Source: Roseibium sp. MMSF_3544 (GTDB lineage: Bacteria; Pseudomonadota; Alphaproteobacteria; Rhizobiales; Stappiaceae). Taken from it: a stretch of 64,000 bases of DNA. The stretch spans positions 248,001 through 312,000 of the forward strand of contig NZ_JASHKA010000005.1 of the NCBI RefSeq assembly GCF_030732845.1. Reading direction: 5' to 3'. The translations under genes were made by a program, and so were the position numbers. Positions 23,557 to 32,277 of the stretch are shown here, in pieces. The notes under the pieces are model-generated. The model worked only from the letters and a program-made list of their open reading frames with translations. It was not told where the DNA came from and did no database searches. Position 1 is the first letter of the stretch. Every line of letters begins with the position of its first letter.

Positions 23557-23577
23557 AAAGTATAGTTACATTACTTT
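23557..23577. promoter_or_regulatory. Candidate HxlR operator
   Basis: AAAGTA-N9-TACTTT, a perfect 6-bp inverted repeat in the 40-base gap between the divergent regulator and VOC genes. It touches the regulator start codon. Position and symmetry fit autoregulation. Confidence 0.45.
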
Positions 23578-23596
23578 TAAACAAAAGGGAAGTTTC

Positions 23597-23971
23597 ATGC
23601 CACTCGTCTCATTGGACAACACCATTACGCTTGCCATGTCAGTCCGGGACCGTCATGCAAGCGCAGACTGGTACGCCGCCAAACTCGGGTTCGAATTGAT
23701 CCACCATATTGACGAAGCTGGATGGAGCGAAATGCAAACCAAAACAGCTGGTGTCACCCTTGGACTGGGGGAACAGACCGAGCCTGCGCCCGGTAACACG
23801 GTTCCGGTCTTTGGCGTTGCCGATATCAAGACCGCAAGAGACGCCCTTGAAACCGCCGGGGTGAGGTTCGATGGCGATACTGAGACCATTGAGGGAATGG
23901 TGAGTACGGCGACATTTTACGATCCGGACGGCAACGCCTTGATGCTGGCTCAGGATTTGTCCAAGAGCTGA
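23597..23971 (+). CDS. VOC-family (glyoxalase/bleomycin resistance fold) protein
   Basis: 124 aa, two beta-alpha-beta-beta-beta modules as in glyoxalase I-type proteins: VSLDNTITLAMSVRDRHAS ADWYAAKLGF-type start and ATFYDPDGNALMLAQDL near the end, where Asp/Glu-type metal ligands usually lie. Start ATG 23597 with AAAGGGA. Substrate unknown; the neighbouring HxlR regulator suggests inducible response to an electrophile or antibiotic, which is inference. Confidence 0.82.
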   Translation: MPLVSLDNTITLAMSVRDRHASADWYAAKLGFELIHHIDEAGWSEMQTKTAGVTLGLGEQTEPAPGNTVPVFGVADIKTARDALETAGVRFDGDTETIEGMVSTATFYDPDGNALMLAQDLSKS

Positions 23972-24038
23972 GGGGAGCGAGGCAGGTAACGGTCCGGATA
24001 CCCCGAGTGGTGTCGGAGCCAGCTTTGGCGGCTGTGAC

Positions 24039-24713
24039 CTAACCCTGCTGTTCCGCTTCAGAATCCGTCCGTGTTTCGTCGGCGTGCTGCAGGGCGGCTG
24101 CGATGGTTTCGGCTTTTTCTGCACCGGCAAGAACAAACCTGCCGTCAATGATGAAACAGGGCACGCCGGTGATACCGGACTGCTGCGCTCTTTCGATCTG
24201 CGCCTCGGTCTTGTCGAGATCCGTTTCCGTTTCCAGGAGCTGCTCGACCAGGTCGGATTGCATCCCGGCCTCGTCGGAGATGCGCACCAGCGTCTCCGAC
24301 TTTGTCAGATCTTCTCCGTCGAGAAAAAACGCTTTGAACAGTCGCTCGACGACTTCGTCTTGCAGATCGTCCGCGCGTGACCACAGGATCAGCCGATGGC
24401 AATCAAGCGTGTTTGGCGACAGCTTGATGTCGTCGAAGGCAAAATCAATTCCTTCTTCCTGTCCGGCGGCCTTGATCCGGCTGTAGATCGTATCGGCCTG
24501 ATCCATGCCGCCGAACTTGTCACTGAGATATTTTTTTCGGTCCTTGCCCGTTTTCGGAAGCGTCGCGTCCAACTGGAAGGGGTGCCAACGCACGGCTACG
24601 TCGAGCTGCGGGACTGATTTCAACGCAGCTTCCAACCGCCGCTTGCCGATGAAGCACCAGGGACACATGACATCTGAAACGACATCGACAGTTATCGGGG
24701 AGGGAGTGGTCAT
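24039..24713 (-). CDS. FrnE-like DsbA-family oxidoreductase
   Basis: 224 aa, thioredoxin fold with a helical insertion as in 2-hydroxychromene-2-carboxylate isomerase/FrnE proteins. Active-site motif CPWC lies in VVSDVMCPWCFIG near the N-terminus; SGITGVPCFIIDGRFVLAGA holds the cis-proline loop (GVP). No signal peptide, so cytosolic. ATG 24713 was chosen; the open frame goes back to 24821 without conserved sequence. Role likely in disulfide or glutathione chemistry; substrate unknown. Confidence 0.85.
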   Translation of the reverse strand: MTTPSPITVDVVSDVMCPWCFIGKRRLEAALKSVPQLDVAVRWHPFQLDATLPKTGKDRKKYLSDKFGGMDQADTIYSRIKAAGQEEGIDFAFDDIKLSPNTLDCHRLILWSRADDLQDEVVERLFKAFFLDGEDLTKSETLVRISDEAGMQSDLVEQLLETETDLDKTEAQIERAQQSGITGVPCFIIDGRFVLAGAEKAETIAAALQHADETRTDSEAEQQG

Positions 24714-24869
24714 GGATCTACCGAATTCTTGGTTGTTATGCCGGAATCCTAGTGATTTCCGCGCATTTTCCAACCCCAAAACGATGCATATCCCTGGATT
24801 GCGGTCCCTTTTGAAGAACACGAAAGCGTGTGAGGGTTTCCAGTTCTCTTCGGTGACCTCGAAAGAAAC

Positions 24870-26051
24870 CTAACGCACGGTATGCGTCAAGATTGAGCTG
24901 ATCCGCTTTTGAAGCCGCACGGTACCCGCCTCGTTTTTCAAGACGGCGACGGGTCCAAGATCCTTGACCAGGCATACGAGGTCTTCGTCCCGGCTCGTGG
25001 CATCGGCGATCGACAACAGTGTGGTGTTGAACTCTTCAAGCTCTTCAGGCGTGGAGACGGTGATCCCGAAACTCTCCGGTTTCAATCGCAATTCCCAGAG
25101 ATCCAGTCCTCGGACGGCCAGCGCATTGCTGCAGGTCTCTAGATAGTTGGCGTAGTATTCTGTCCCGAGACCGCCTTCATTTATCTGCTGGCGAAGCCAC
25201 ATCTGGCTCTCCGCAAGAATCCGGTCAGCCAGCCTTCTTCGCTTACCAAAGCGGATCGCTGAAGCCATCCGCATTGTGAGTGTCTCCTTGAGGTTGTCGC
25301 CGACAATCACGTCGGAAGCCCCGTTGCGGAATAAAAGCGCGGTATCTTCTTCCTTTTCGCAAACTGCCAAAACCGGCAGGCCGGCGAACCGGGCGTCACG
25401 CCTGATCTGCCGTATGTAGTCGACGGCTTCCTCAAAGGGAGCGTCGATGACCACGGCATCAAAGGCGCGCATTGACATGAACTCGACCGCCATCTTGCCG
25501 TCGAACGCGCCGACGACCTCGACTTTCTGGTCGCTTGCGTCCTGCCACTCCAGAAAACGTCCACTCAGGCCAACGACCATCAGGCTGCTGGTCCCGGTAT
25601 GATGCGGGGCCGTGCCAAAGCCAGGTATGCGGCCAAACACCTTTCGACGAAGCTGGGCCTCTTCTGTTCGCATGAGTGCACGCTGGTGAATGCAGATCAA
25701 CATCAGCAACACATCGTCCGGCACAACGCGGTCAATAATTGCAGTTGCCTGGAGCCCTTCGGGCAACACGTCGTCGCCATCTGTCAGGACATAGAACGGA
25801 ACGTCGCAGGTCAGCGCAGCGATTGTCGGCAAGAGCCATTCGAAGAAAGGCTGTTTTTGAGTTTCGTTCAGGCACTTGATATCCACGACGACCGCTGCTG
25901 GCAGAGCAGTCGGAAGCGAGCTGCCTCGTTCGAACATCTTTAGCAGCGACACGTCAAGATCTTCGGGCGCGTCACCATTGCTGCTCCGTTTGGGCCGCCG
26001 GCCGGCATACCAATATGGTCCACGCCACGAAAGCGACGTTTCTAAATCCAT
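24870..26051 (-). CDS. Receiver-domain-like protein, degenerate PleD-type
   Basis: 393 aa. I see two CheY-like alpha/beta regions. The first (about 55-130, AAVVVDIKCLNETQKQ and FYVLTDGDDVLP) and the second (about 155-265, SSLMVVGLSGRFLEW, AFDAVVIDAPFEEAVDYI, LPVLAVCEKEED) resemble receiver domains. The phospho-acceptor region of the second reads VVIDAPF. After about 280 comes a cyclase-like region without a GGDEF motif (EGGLGTEYYANYLE). It is probably a signalling protein that cannot make cyclic di-GMP. Start ATG 26051 is preferred over the TTG at 26075. Partner and input unknown. Confidence 0.6.
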   Translation of the reverse strand: MDLETSLSWRGPYWYAGRRPKRSSNGDAPEDLDVSLLKMFERGSSLPTALPAAVVVDIKCLNETQKQPFFEWLLPTIAALTCDVPFYVLTDGDDVLPEGLQATAIIDRVVPDDVLLMLICIHQRALMRTEEAQLRRKVFGRIPGFGTAPHHTGTSSLMVVGLSGRFLEWQDASDQKVEVVGAFDGKMAVEFMSMRAFDAVVIDAPFEEAVDYIRQIRRDARFAGLPVLAVCEKEEDTALLFRNGASDVIVGDNLKETLTMRMASAIRFGKRRRLADRILAESQMWLRQQINEGGLGTEYYANYLETCSNALAVRGLDLWELRLKPESFGITVSTPEELEEFNTTLLSIADATSRDEDLVCLVKDLGPVAVLKNEAGTVRLQKRISSILTHTVR

Positions 26052-26230
26052 GCCCTGTCCCCACCTAGGGACCAAAGAGGTTCAGGGTTCAATCGTGGTG
26101 CGCGTCGGATATTGGCCACGAGTAAAACCAGAACTCCAAAGTCCCTCAAGGCCCCGCTTTTGTTGCCCACGCGGGTGCCATTCAAGTTCGGAAACGATCA
26201 TTGAACTACGGCGATACTAGGTTCTTTGAT

Positions 26231-27859
26231 CTAAGCCACCGCGGCCGGCAAACGCTGCGTCCGCATGGTCAGCTTTTCTCTGAAAATTGTACCATCAGGA
26301 TTGCGCGGCAGTGACTGCAAAATCAGCACGCGATGCGGGATTTTGGCAAGATCCACACCTTCGGCATCCAGATAGGCAAAAAACGAGGACGCGTCGGGCA
26401 CGCTGGCTGCTTCTGGAACCAGCGCAGCGTACATCCGCGCGCCGAGCGTCGGGTCTTCAACGACGAATGCGGCTGCTTCTTTTATGCCCGGATAACTCGC
26501 ATATATGACATCAATAGTCTCCAGATTGCCGGTCCCGACAGCATAAACGCCCGGTATTCCAAAGCCGGCAATTCCATCGTCGGCAAGCTGAACCTTGATG
26601 TTGGTATTGAGGAAACCGGTTCCCTCCCAGCGCACGCGCCGTTGTTCACCGTTGAGGGTCCGCCAGCCGATGTTTGGAACCATCGGCCCCTTCACCAGCA
26701 AGGTGGGTGTTTGTGCCTCCACCTCTGTGACTGCAATTTCCAGAAGGGCTGGCCCGCTCTCACACCCGTTTGGCCCGTTATGCTTTCCCAAGGCTGTCGC
26801 CTTGACTTTCGCCGATGGTCCGCGCGCCTTGGCAACGAGCGCAAATTCGTCGGCAACGTGAAGGTCGACAAGCCGTCTGCGTGCGACAAACGTCGTCGGA
26901 TGTGGCGCCGAGATGTTCCAGGCGGCAAGGACGGTGGTCTTTGTATTGGTCAGTTTGCGGTCGAGTGTTTGCGCCAATGGGCCAGGTGTCAGGACGACAT
27001 CGGCCTGCACTTCATTTGCGTGTGCCGCGAGATTCGCAAGCGACGTCGGGTGATGAAGATGCAGCGTGCTGCCGGTCATCAGAAACGGCACCAGCCCCCC
27101 GCCAAGCCCTGTCAGGCCGCTGAGCGAGTAGGGCACCAGGATCGAGCTGCCGTCCTTGATATGGGATTCATCAACAATCATCTGACCGGCGGAGACCCAG
27201 TGATTGTGGCACCGGCTCACCGGTACGTTCTCTTCGCCACTCCGGCTCCAGCAGATCGTTGCCGTATGATCAGCCGGATCTGGACGTTCATTGGAGACGA
27301 ATTGCAACTCGTCGCCCATCTCCGTGAGCATCGGTCCAAGTTCGATGAGGCCGTCCGGAATGTCTTTTCCAAGCCCGAACACAAAGCGCAGCGCAAAGAG
27401 GTCTGCCGCGACGTCCCGGGCAGCGATGCCGACATCCCGCGTCTCGACCCTGTCGGCAGCAATAAAGCCTTTTGCGCCAATCGAATTCAGCGCTTCCAGC
27501 ACATTCTTTTGCCGCCAGTGCAGCGGCAGCGGGGAGACAATCAGGTCAGCGCGTAGTGCTGCCATGAAGGCAATGACGGTATCAACGGTGTTTGGCGCCT
27601 GCATACCGATGACATGGTCCGCGCTCAGCCCGACAGTCTTGTAAAACGCTGCGAGACGGTCAATTTCCCCGTCTGCTTCGCTATAGGTCAGTTTGCGCGG
27701 TTCTCCACCGGTCCATGTGGCCCGGTCCGGTGCATCTACCAGTGCAAGCCGGTCGGGATGTTCTGCAGCGGTCTTGCGGAGAAGTTCGTCAAGCGGCACA
27801 TCGGACCAGGCTCCGCTTTCGTGATATTCCTTGGCAAGGCTTTCGTGGGTGGCTTTCAT
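26231..27859 (-). CDS. Adenylate-forming (ANL/AMP-binding) family protein, degenerate active site
   Basis: 542 aa with the overall layout of acyl-CoA synthetases (TYSEADGEIDRLAAFY, then VIGMQAPNTVDTVIAFMAAL). The ATP-binding motif A3, normally like YTSGTTGxPKG, reads CWSRSGEENVPVS. The TGD motif is replaced by EGTGFLN. The hinge GRxxD is missing around AVGTGNLETIDVIYAS. The catalytic lysine region PRxxxGKxxR reads LPRNPDGTIFREKL. Adenylation activity is therefore doubtful. Starts 24 nt after the peptide-binding protein gene, same strand, so probably one operon. Could be a ligand-binding or regulatory relic. Confidence 0.7.
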   Translation of the reverse strand: MKATHESLAKEYHESGAWSDVPLDELLRKTAAEHPDRLALVDAPDRATWTGGEPRKLTYSEADGEIDRLAAFYKTVGLSADHVIGMQAPNTVDTVIAFMAALRADLIVSPLPLHWRQKNVLEALNSIGAKGFIAADRVETRDVGIAARDVAADLFALRFVFGLGKDIPDGLIELGPMLTEMGDELQFVSNERPDPADHTATICWSRSGEENVPVSRCHNHWVSAGQMIVDESHIKDGSSILVPYSLSGLTGLGGGLVPFLMTGSTLHLHHPTSLANLAAHANEVQADVVLTPGPLAQTLDRKLTNTKTTVLAAWNISAPHPTTFVARRRLVDLHVADEFALVAKARGPSAKVKATALGKHNGPNGCESGPALLEIAVTEVEAQTPTLLVKGPMVPNIGWRTLNGEQRRVRWEGTGFLNTNIKVQLADDGIAGFGIPGVYAVGTGNLETIDVIYASYPGIKEAAAFVVEDPTLGARMYAALVPEAASVPDASSFFAYLDAEGVDLAKIPHRVLILQSLPRNPDGTIFREKLTMRTQRLPAAVA

Positions 27860-27883
27860 TTCGTCTTTCGTCCGTAGGTCCGA

Positions 27884-29755
27884 TTATTGCGCGGTCGCAG
27901 ACCACCAGGTGTCAAATTCATGTCCATAGAGGGAGTGATGATCAGGTGGAACGACGACCTTCCATCGTGCGACCCAGTCGTCAGATACGTGATAGAGCGG
28001 AACGGCGTAGGCGCCTGAAATCAGCACTCTGTCAAAGGCTCTTACCGCGTCCACGAACTCGTCGCGGCTGCGCGCGCCGACAATCACATCGATGAGAGCA
28101 TCGATCGCCGGCTCGTTTGCTCCAACGAAATTGAAAGAGCCTTCGGCGTCTGCTGCTTGCGACGACCAGCGGCCGTATTGCTCCGCGCCGGGCGAAAGCG
28201 AGGCGTACCAGGTGTTGAACACCATGTCGAAGTCGCGTTTTGTCCGGCGGTCTTCAAACTGCGATGGATCGACACTACGCACGCTGACGCCAATGCCGAG
28301 AAGCTCCACCGTGCGGGCATAGGCCAGAGCAAGTTTTTCTTCGTCTTCGTTCTTGGCAAGGATTTCAAACGCAAGCTGCTGTCCGTCGGCTTCGTTGACA
28401 AGCTTGCGGTCTTTCAAAGCGTATCCGGCCGATTTGAACACGTTCAGAGCATCTCGCAGAACCTTGCGATCACGCCCGGATCCGTCAGCGTCCGCGGGGC
28501 GCCAGGTGCCGGCCATGACTTCCGGATCAACAGCGTCAGGGAAGGGGGCCAGCAACTCCTTCTCCCGCTCGCTTGCCGCGCGACCGACGGAGGAAAGCTC
28601 GGAGTTATCCCAGTACCCGACAGTTCGCGAATAAAGATCGTAGTAAAGGTTGCGGTTGACCCATTGGAAATCGAACAGCATTCGTAGCGCTTTTCTGACC
28701 CTTACATCTGAAAATTGAGCGCGTCGGGTGTTGAACGCAATTCCCTGCATCGGGGCGGGCACGCCGCGCGCAATGTCCATCTGGACAACATCGCCGTCTT
28801 TTGCCGCCGGGAAGTCAAAACCGGTCGCCCAGCGCGCCGGATCCCGGAATTGAAGCGCATTGACCAGTCCCTTCTTGAAGGCTTCCTGCAACGTGGTCTC
28901 ATCGCGGAAATATTCGATGCGCATCTCGTTGAAATTGTCGAACCCGGCCTTTACCGGCAGGTCCTTTGCCCAATAGTCGGGATTTTTTTCATAGACCACG
29001 AGCCGGCCAGGTTCGATTGTCTTGAAGGTGTACGGGCCACTGCCGACCGGCGGGGTCAGTGACGACTTGTCGAAGTTCTCAGCATCGGTGTTTTTCTTTG
29101 AAAAAATGGGAGCCAGAGCGATCAGCAGCGGCAATTCCCGGTTTTCTCCATTTTCAAACACCAGTTTGAGCCGGTTCGGCTCCGTAACTTCTTTATCAAC
29201 AATAGCGGCGTACCAGTTGCGGAAGGGCGGGCGACCCTTGTCCCGGATTATTTCCAGGGAAAAAATGATGTCGTCGACTGTTACGGGCGTACCGTCGGAG
29301 AATTTGGCATCCGGGTTCAATTCAAACTCGATCCATTCCCGGCTGTCGGGCATGCGCACACGTTGGGCAACCAGACCGTAGAGCGAAAACGGCTCTGCGT
29401 ATGAACGAACCATCAGGCTTTCAAGAATGTTGTTGCCGAACTGGCGTTCCCGCATGCCGCGCGCTGAGGTCCAGCCTCCCTGAACGATGAAGGAGTTCAG
29501 GCTGTCGAAGGTTCCCTGGACACCGAGCGTGATCGTGCCGCCTTTTGGGGCGTCCGGATTTGCATATGGGAACGGCTCACCGGGAGCGAGAGCAGGAGAC
29601 CCGTGCATGGAAATTGCGTGAGTCCAAGGGACATCCTCGTCAGACCCGTGGGCGACCCCGGTAAGAGCGGGCATCGTCAGACAAAGCAAGGTCAGGGCCA
29701 TTCGCCGTGCAGGATGTGTCCCGATAGCAGCCCTCACAATTTCAAAGAAACGCAT
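27884..29755 (-). CDS. Family 5 extracellular solute-binding protein (YejA-like)
   Basis: 623 aa, periplasmic peptide/opine-type binding protein of an ABC importer. An N-terminal signal peptide is visible (about 14-40, RRMALTLLCLTMPALTGVAHG). Family features include DAPKGGTITLGVQGTFDSLNS, the DGTPVTVDDIIFSLE motif and KNPDYWAKDLPVK. No permease or ATPase genes lie nearby, so it must work with a transporter encoded elsewhere or act alone. ATG 29755 was preferred to the GTG at 29761. Ligand unknown. Confidence 0.88.
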   Translation of the reverse strand: MRFFEIVRAAIGTHPARRMALTLLCLTMPALTGVAHGSDEDVPWTHAISMHGSPALAPGEPFPYANPDAPKGGTITLGVQGTFDSLNSFIVQGGWTSARGMRERQFGNNILESLMVRSYAEPFSLYGLVAQRVRMPDSREWIEFELNPDAKFSDGTPVTVDDIIFSLEIIRDKGRPPFRNWYAAIVDKEVTEPNRLKLVFENGENRELPLLIALAPIFSKKNTDAENFDKSSLTPPVGSGPYTFKTIEPGRLVVYEKNPDYWAKDLPVKAGFDNFNEMRIEYFRDETTLQEAFKKGLVNALQFRDPARWATGFDFPAAKDGDVVQMDIARGVPAPMQGIAFNTRRAQFSDVRVRKALRMLFDFQWVNRNLYYDLYSRTVGYWDNSELSSVGRAASEREKELLAPFPDAVDPEVMAGTWRPADADGSGRDRKVLRDALNVFKSAGYALKDRKLVNEADGQQLAFEILAKNEDEEKLALAYARTVELLGIGVSVRSVDPSQFEDRRTKRDFDMVFNTWYASLSPGAEQYGRWSSQAADAEGSFNFVGANEPAIDALIDVIVGARSRDEFVDAVRAFDRVLISGAYAVPLYHVSDDWVARWKVVVPPDHHSLYGHEFDTWWSATAQ

Positions 29756-29806
29756 AACCACCGCCTGATTTTTCCTTGATTCCCGCCTTTGAGCCTAGCA
29801 CATGGT

Positions 29807-29829
29807 TTGTTGCAACGCGCCTGCAACAA
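29807..29829. promoter_or_regulatory. Inverted repeat in the divergent region before ialB
   Basis: TTGTTGCA-N7-TGCAACAA, a perfect 8-bp dyad about 50 bases upstream of the solute-binding protein gene and 190 bases before ialB. It has the shape of a repressor operator. The cognate regulator is not identifiable. Confidence 0.4.
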
Positions 29830-30021
29830 CACACAAAGACAAAGATATACAGATTTGAATCAAACAAGAGCATTGCGTTGCATATCGGCCACCCTCTTGC
29901 CCTAATTCAGTGCCTTACCATGCAATTCACAGATCTATTGTTGTAACGGGCCTTGCGGTAAACTCCGGAATGCCTCAGAACAACGCGAAGATTTCGCACA
30001 TGCACGATTGAGGACGTTTCG

Positions 30022-30633
30022 ATGAAGAGTGTATTGAAAAGAGGATTGTTCGGATGCGCCGCTGCGGCATTCGTGGCCGTGTCTTCTTTTGCAGCTGCTC
30101 CCGCATCCGCCCAGGAAGACAAGAGCCCTTGGACAAAGGCGTGCAACACAAACCCGGAAACGCAGAAAGAAATCTGCTTCATTTCGATTGAGTTGCGCAC
30201 AAATACCGGTCAGTTCCTGAGCAACATCGCCATCCAGGAGACTGAAGGCGAGGCTCGCAAGAAGTTGTTGGTTGCCGTTCCGACCGGTGTTCTGATCCAA
30301 CCCGGACTGCGCATCCAGATCGACGACAGCAAGCCGGTCCAGGCGAAGTACAGCATCTGCGCCCCGAACGCCTGTTATGCCGAACTTGCGATTGACGACA
30401 CTTTCGTCAATGCCATGAAACAGGGCGGCGAAATGCGCGTCGCGCCGTACAATCAGCAGGCCAAGGAAATCGTCTTCAAGATGACCCTGATCGGTTTCAC
30501 CAAGGTCTATGACGGCGAACCGATGAACCTTGCCGAATTGCAGGCGCGTCAGGAAGAATTGCAGAGCGAACTGCAAAAGCGGGCAGATGAAGCGCGCCAG
30601 AAGCTGATCGACGCTCAAAAGGAAAGCCAGTAA
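30022..30633 (+). CDS. ialB: Invasion-associated locus B (IalB) family protein
   Basis: 203 aa exported protein with a signal peptide (about 1-34, ending APASAQ). The IalB domain follows: SPWTKACNTNPETQKEICFI, then VPTGVLIQPGLRIQIDD and YSICAPNACYAELAI with paired cysteines likely forming disulfides. The C-terminus (about 165-203) is a charged helix, LAELQARQEELQSELQKRAD, probably coiled coil. In Bartonella the name-giving protein supports erythrocyte invasion. In free-living relatives the role is unknown, so no virulence meaning should be read into it. Ends in a strong terminator. Confidence 0.9.
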   Translation: MKSVLKRGLFGCAAAAFVAVSSFAAAPASAQEDKSPWTKACNTNPETQKEICFISIELRTNTGQFLSNIAIQETEGEARKKLLVAVPTGVLIQPGLRIQIDDSKPVQAKYSICAPNACYAELAIDDTFVNAMKQGGEMRVAPYNQQAKEIVFKMTLIGFTKVYDGEPMNLAELQARQEELQSELQKRADEARQKLIDAQKESQ

Positions 30634-30652
30634 GGCCGAGCCTTACTCGAAC

Positions 30653-30686
30653 AAAAAGGCCGGAACGACTGTTCCGGCCTTTTTTG
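30653..30686 (+). terminator. Bidirectional terminator between ialB and hspQ
   Basis: Stem AAAAAGGCCGGAAC / GTTCCGGCCTTTTT, GACT loop, six T residues on the plus side and a matching A tract on the other arm, so it can also serve the convergent hspQ. Confidence 0.9.
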
Positions 30687-30716
30687 TGTCTGCTGAACGA
30701 AAAATGACGTTGCCTT

Positions 30717-31040
30717 CTAGTGGATCTCGACACTGCGCGGCAAATAAGACCCGTCCGTCTGCTCTTCGAAAATTTCCTCGACCTGAGGATGACGAACCGG
30801 TTCGCCCGTCATGTCGGGTTCCAGGTTCTGTTCGCTGACATAGGCAACATATTCGGTCTCCTCGTTTTCCGCGAGAAGATGATAGAAGGGCTGGTCGCGC
30901 ACCGGACGCACGTCCTCGGGAATGGCATTCCACCATTCTTCCGTGTTGCTGAATGTCGGGTCGACATCGAAAATCACACCCCGAAAAGGGTAAATCCGGT
31001 GCCGGACGACCTGACCTATTCTAAATTTTGCCGTTCGCAT
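30717..31040 (-). CDS. hspQ: Heat shock protein HspQ
   Basis: 107 aa. Compact beta-barrel (YccV-like) protein that in E. coli is a Lon specificity factor and binds hemimethylated DNA. Signature: KFRIGQVVRHRIYPFRGVIFDVDP, FYHLLAENEETEYVAYVSEQNL. Start ATG 31040; the upstream extension to 31112 is not conserved-looking. The C-terminal tail is acidic. Complete. Confidence 0.9.
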   Translation of the reverse strand: MRTAKFRIGQVVRHRIYPFRGVIFDVDPTFSNTEEWWNAIPEDVRPVRDQPFYHLLAENEETEYVAYVSEQNLEPDMTGEPVRHPQVEEIFEEQTDGSYLPRSVEIH

Positions 31041-31142
31041 GGTTACTCGTCCGCCTACTGCATGCAACGCCGGGATACCGTGTCGGCAGCCTGCTTGCAA
31101 GCGTTGTAACATTAAACACTAAACCAGAGGCCTTGCGAATTT

Positions 31143-32183
31143 CTAAAATCCGTAGACTTGAGCAAGGTCTGCATCCTTACTTGCGACCAGCTTGGCCAAA
31201 TCGACAATGACCTTTGCCTGTTTCCAGGTTGCATCATCCTGCATCTTTCCGTCAATCATGACGGCTCCGGTTCCATCCGGCATCGCGTCCAGAATTTTCC
31301 GTGCAAAGGCAACTTCGGCAGGATCGGGCGAAAACACCCTTTTCGCGATTTCGATCTGGCTCGGATGCAGCGACCATGCACCCAAACAGCCCATCAGAAA
31401 GGCGTTGCGGAACTGGCTTTCACAAGCCTGCGGATCGGAAAAGTCACCGAAGGGGCCGTAAAACGGTTTGATCCCGTAAGAAAGGCAGGCATCAACCATC
31501 TTGGCGACGGTATAGTGCCACAAGTCCTGCTGATAGGCGGTTCGCGATCCGGTGTCACCGGCGTCTGAAAGCACAGCGTAATCCGGATGGCCGCCGCCGA
31601 CACGCGTTGTCTTCATGCCCCTAGACGCAGCAAGGTCGGCAGGGCCGAGGCTCATACCGTGCATCCTCGGACTTGCAGCAGCGATTTGCTCGACGTTTTT
31701 GACACCTTCGGCAGTTTCAAGAATGGCATGGATCAGGATCGGCTTGGAAAGTCCGCCCTTGGCTTCTAGTTGCGCAAGAAGCTGGTCAAGGTAGTGAATG
31801 TCCCAGGCGCCTTCGACCTTGGGCAACATCACGACATCCAGCTTGTCTCCAATGGCTTCGACGATTTCCAGAATATCGTCCAGGAACCATGGGCTGTTCA
31901 AGCAGTTGACCCGCGTCCAGAGGCCTGTCGTTCCGAAATCGTTCTCCAGGGCCATTTGAATAAACCCGTTGCGGGCTTCGCCCTTTGCGTCGGCCGGGAT
32001 AGCGTCTTCAAGATTGCCAAGCACGACATCAACCTTGTCGATCAGGTCCGGCACCTTTGCCCGCATCTTTTCGATATGCGGTGGCACAAAGTGGATCATG
32101 CGTTCAAGCGAGACGGGAATGTCGCGAAACGGCTCCGGTGCGCCAATGGCAAGCGGCTTGTAAAATGCGCGTGGGGACTTCAT
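31143..32183 (-). CDS. mcl: L-malyl-CoA / beta-methylmalyl-CoA lyase, Chloroflexus type
   Basis: 346 aa HpcH/HpaI aldolase-citrate lyase family enzyme, cytosolic. From memory it matches the Chloroflexus aurantiacus Mcl protein closely along its whole length ([12 protein letters not shown] start, [64 protein letters not shown]). Such enzymes cleave or form malyl-CoA, methylmalyl-CoA or citramalyl-CoA, used in the ethylmalonyl-CoA and 3-hydroxypropionate routes of acetate or glyoxylate metabolism. No other gene of these routes lies in the window. Direction and exact substrate are inference. A GGAGGAG lies rather far (12 nt) from the ATG. Confidence 0.88.
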   Translation of the reverse strand: MKSPRAFYKPLAIGAPEPFRDIPVSLERMIHFVPPHIEKMRAKVPDLIDKVDVVLGNLEDAIPADAKGEARNGFIQMALENDFGTTGLWTRVNCLNSPWFLDDILEIVEAIGDKLDVVMLPKVEGAWDIHYLDQLLAQLEAKGGLSKPILIHAILETAEGVKNVEQIAAASPRMHGMSLGPADLAASRGMKTTRVGGGHPDYAVLSDAGDTGSRTAYQQDLWHYTVAKMVDACLSYGIKPFYGPFGDFSDPQACESQFRNAFLMGCLGAWSLHPSQIEIAKRVFSPDPAEVAFARKILDAMPDGTGAVMIDGKMQDDATWKQAKVIVDLAKLVASKDADLAQVYGF

Positions 32184-32277
32184 GAGACGGCGTTACTCCT
32201 CCAGTTCGAGCATTAGCTATAGCGCTTATGTTGCGCTGCAACTATCCCCCGATAGGAGAACACGGACGGCTCCAATC

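Noticed and set aside
26333-27556. 407-aa plus-strand frame opposite the adenylate-forming enzyme gene
   Set aside because: Long, but no ribosome binding site or domain, and the minus-strand protein clearly shows family structure.
30022-30633. Reading the IalB protein as a virulence factor
   Set aside because: IalB-domain proteins are common in free-living Rhizobiales; nothing else here points to host invasion.
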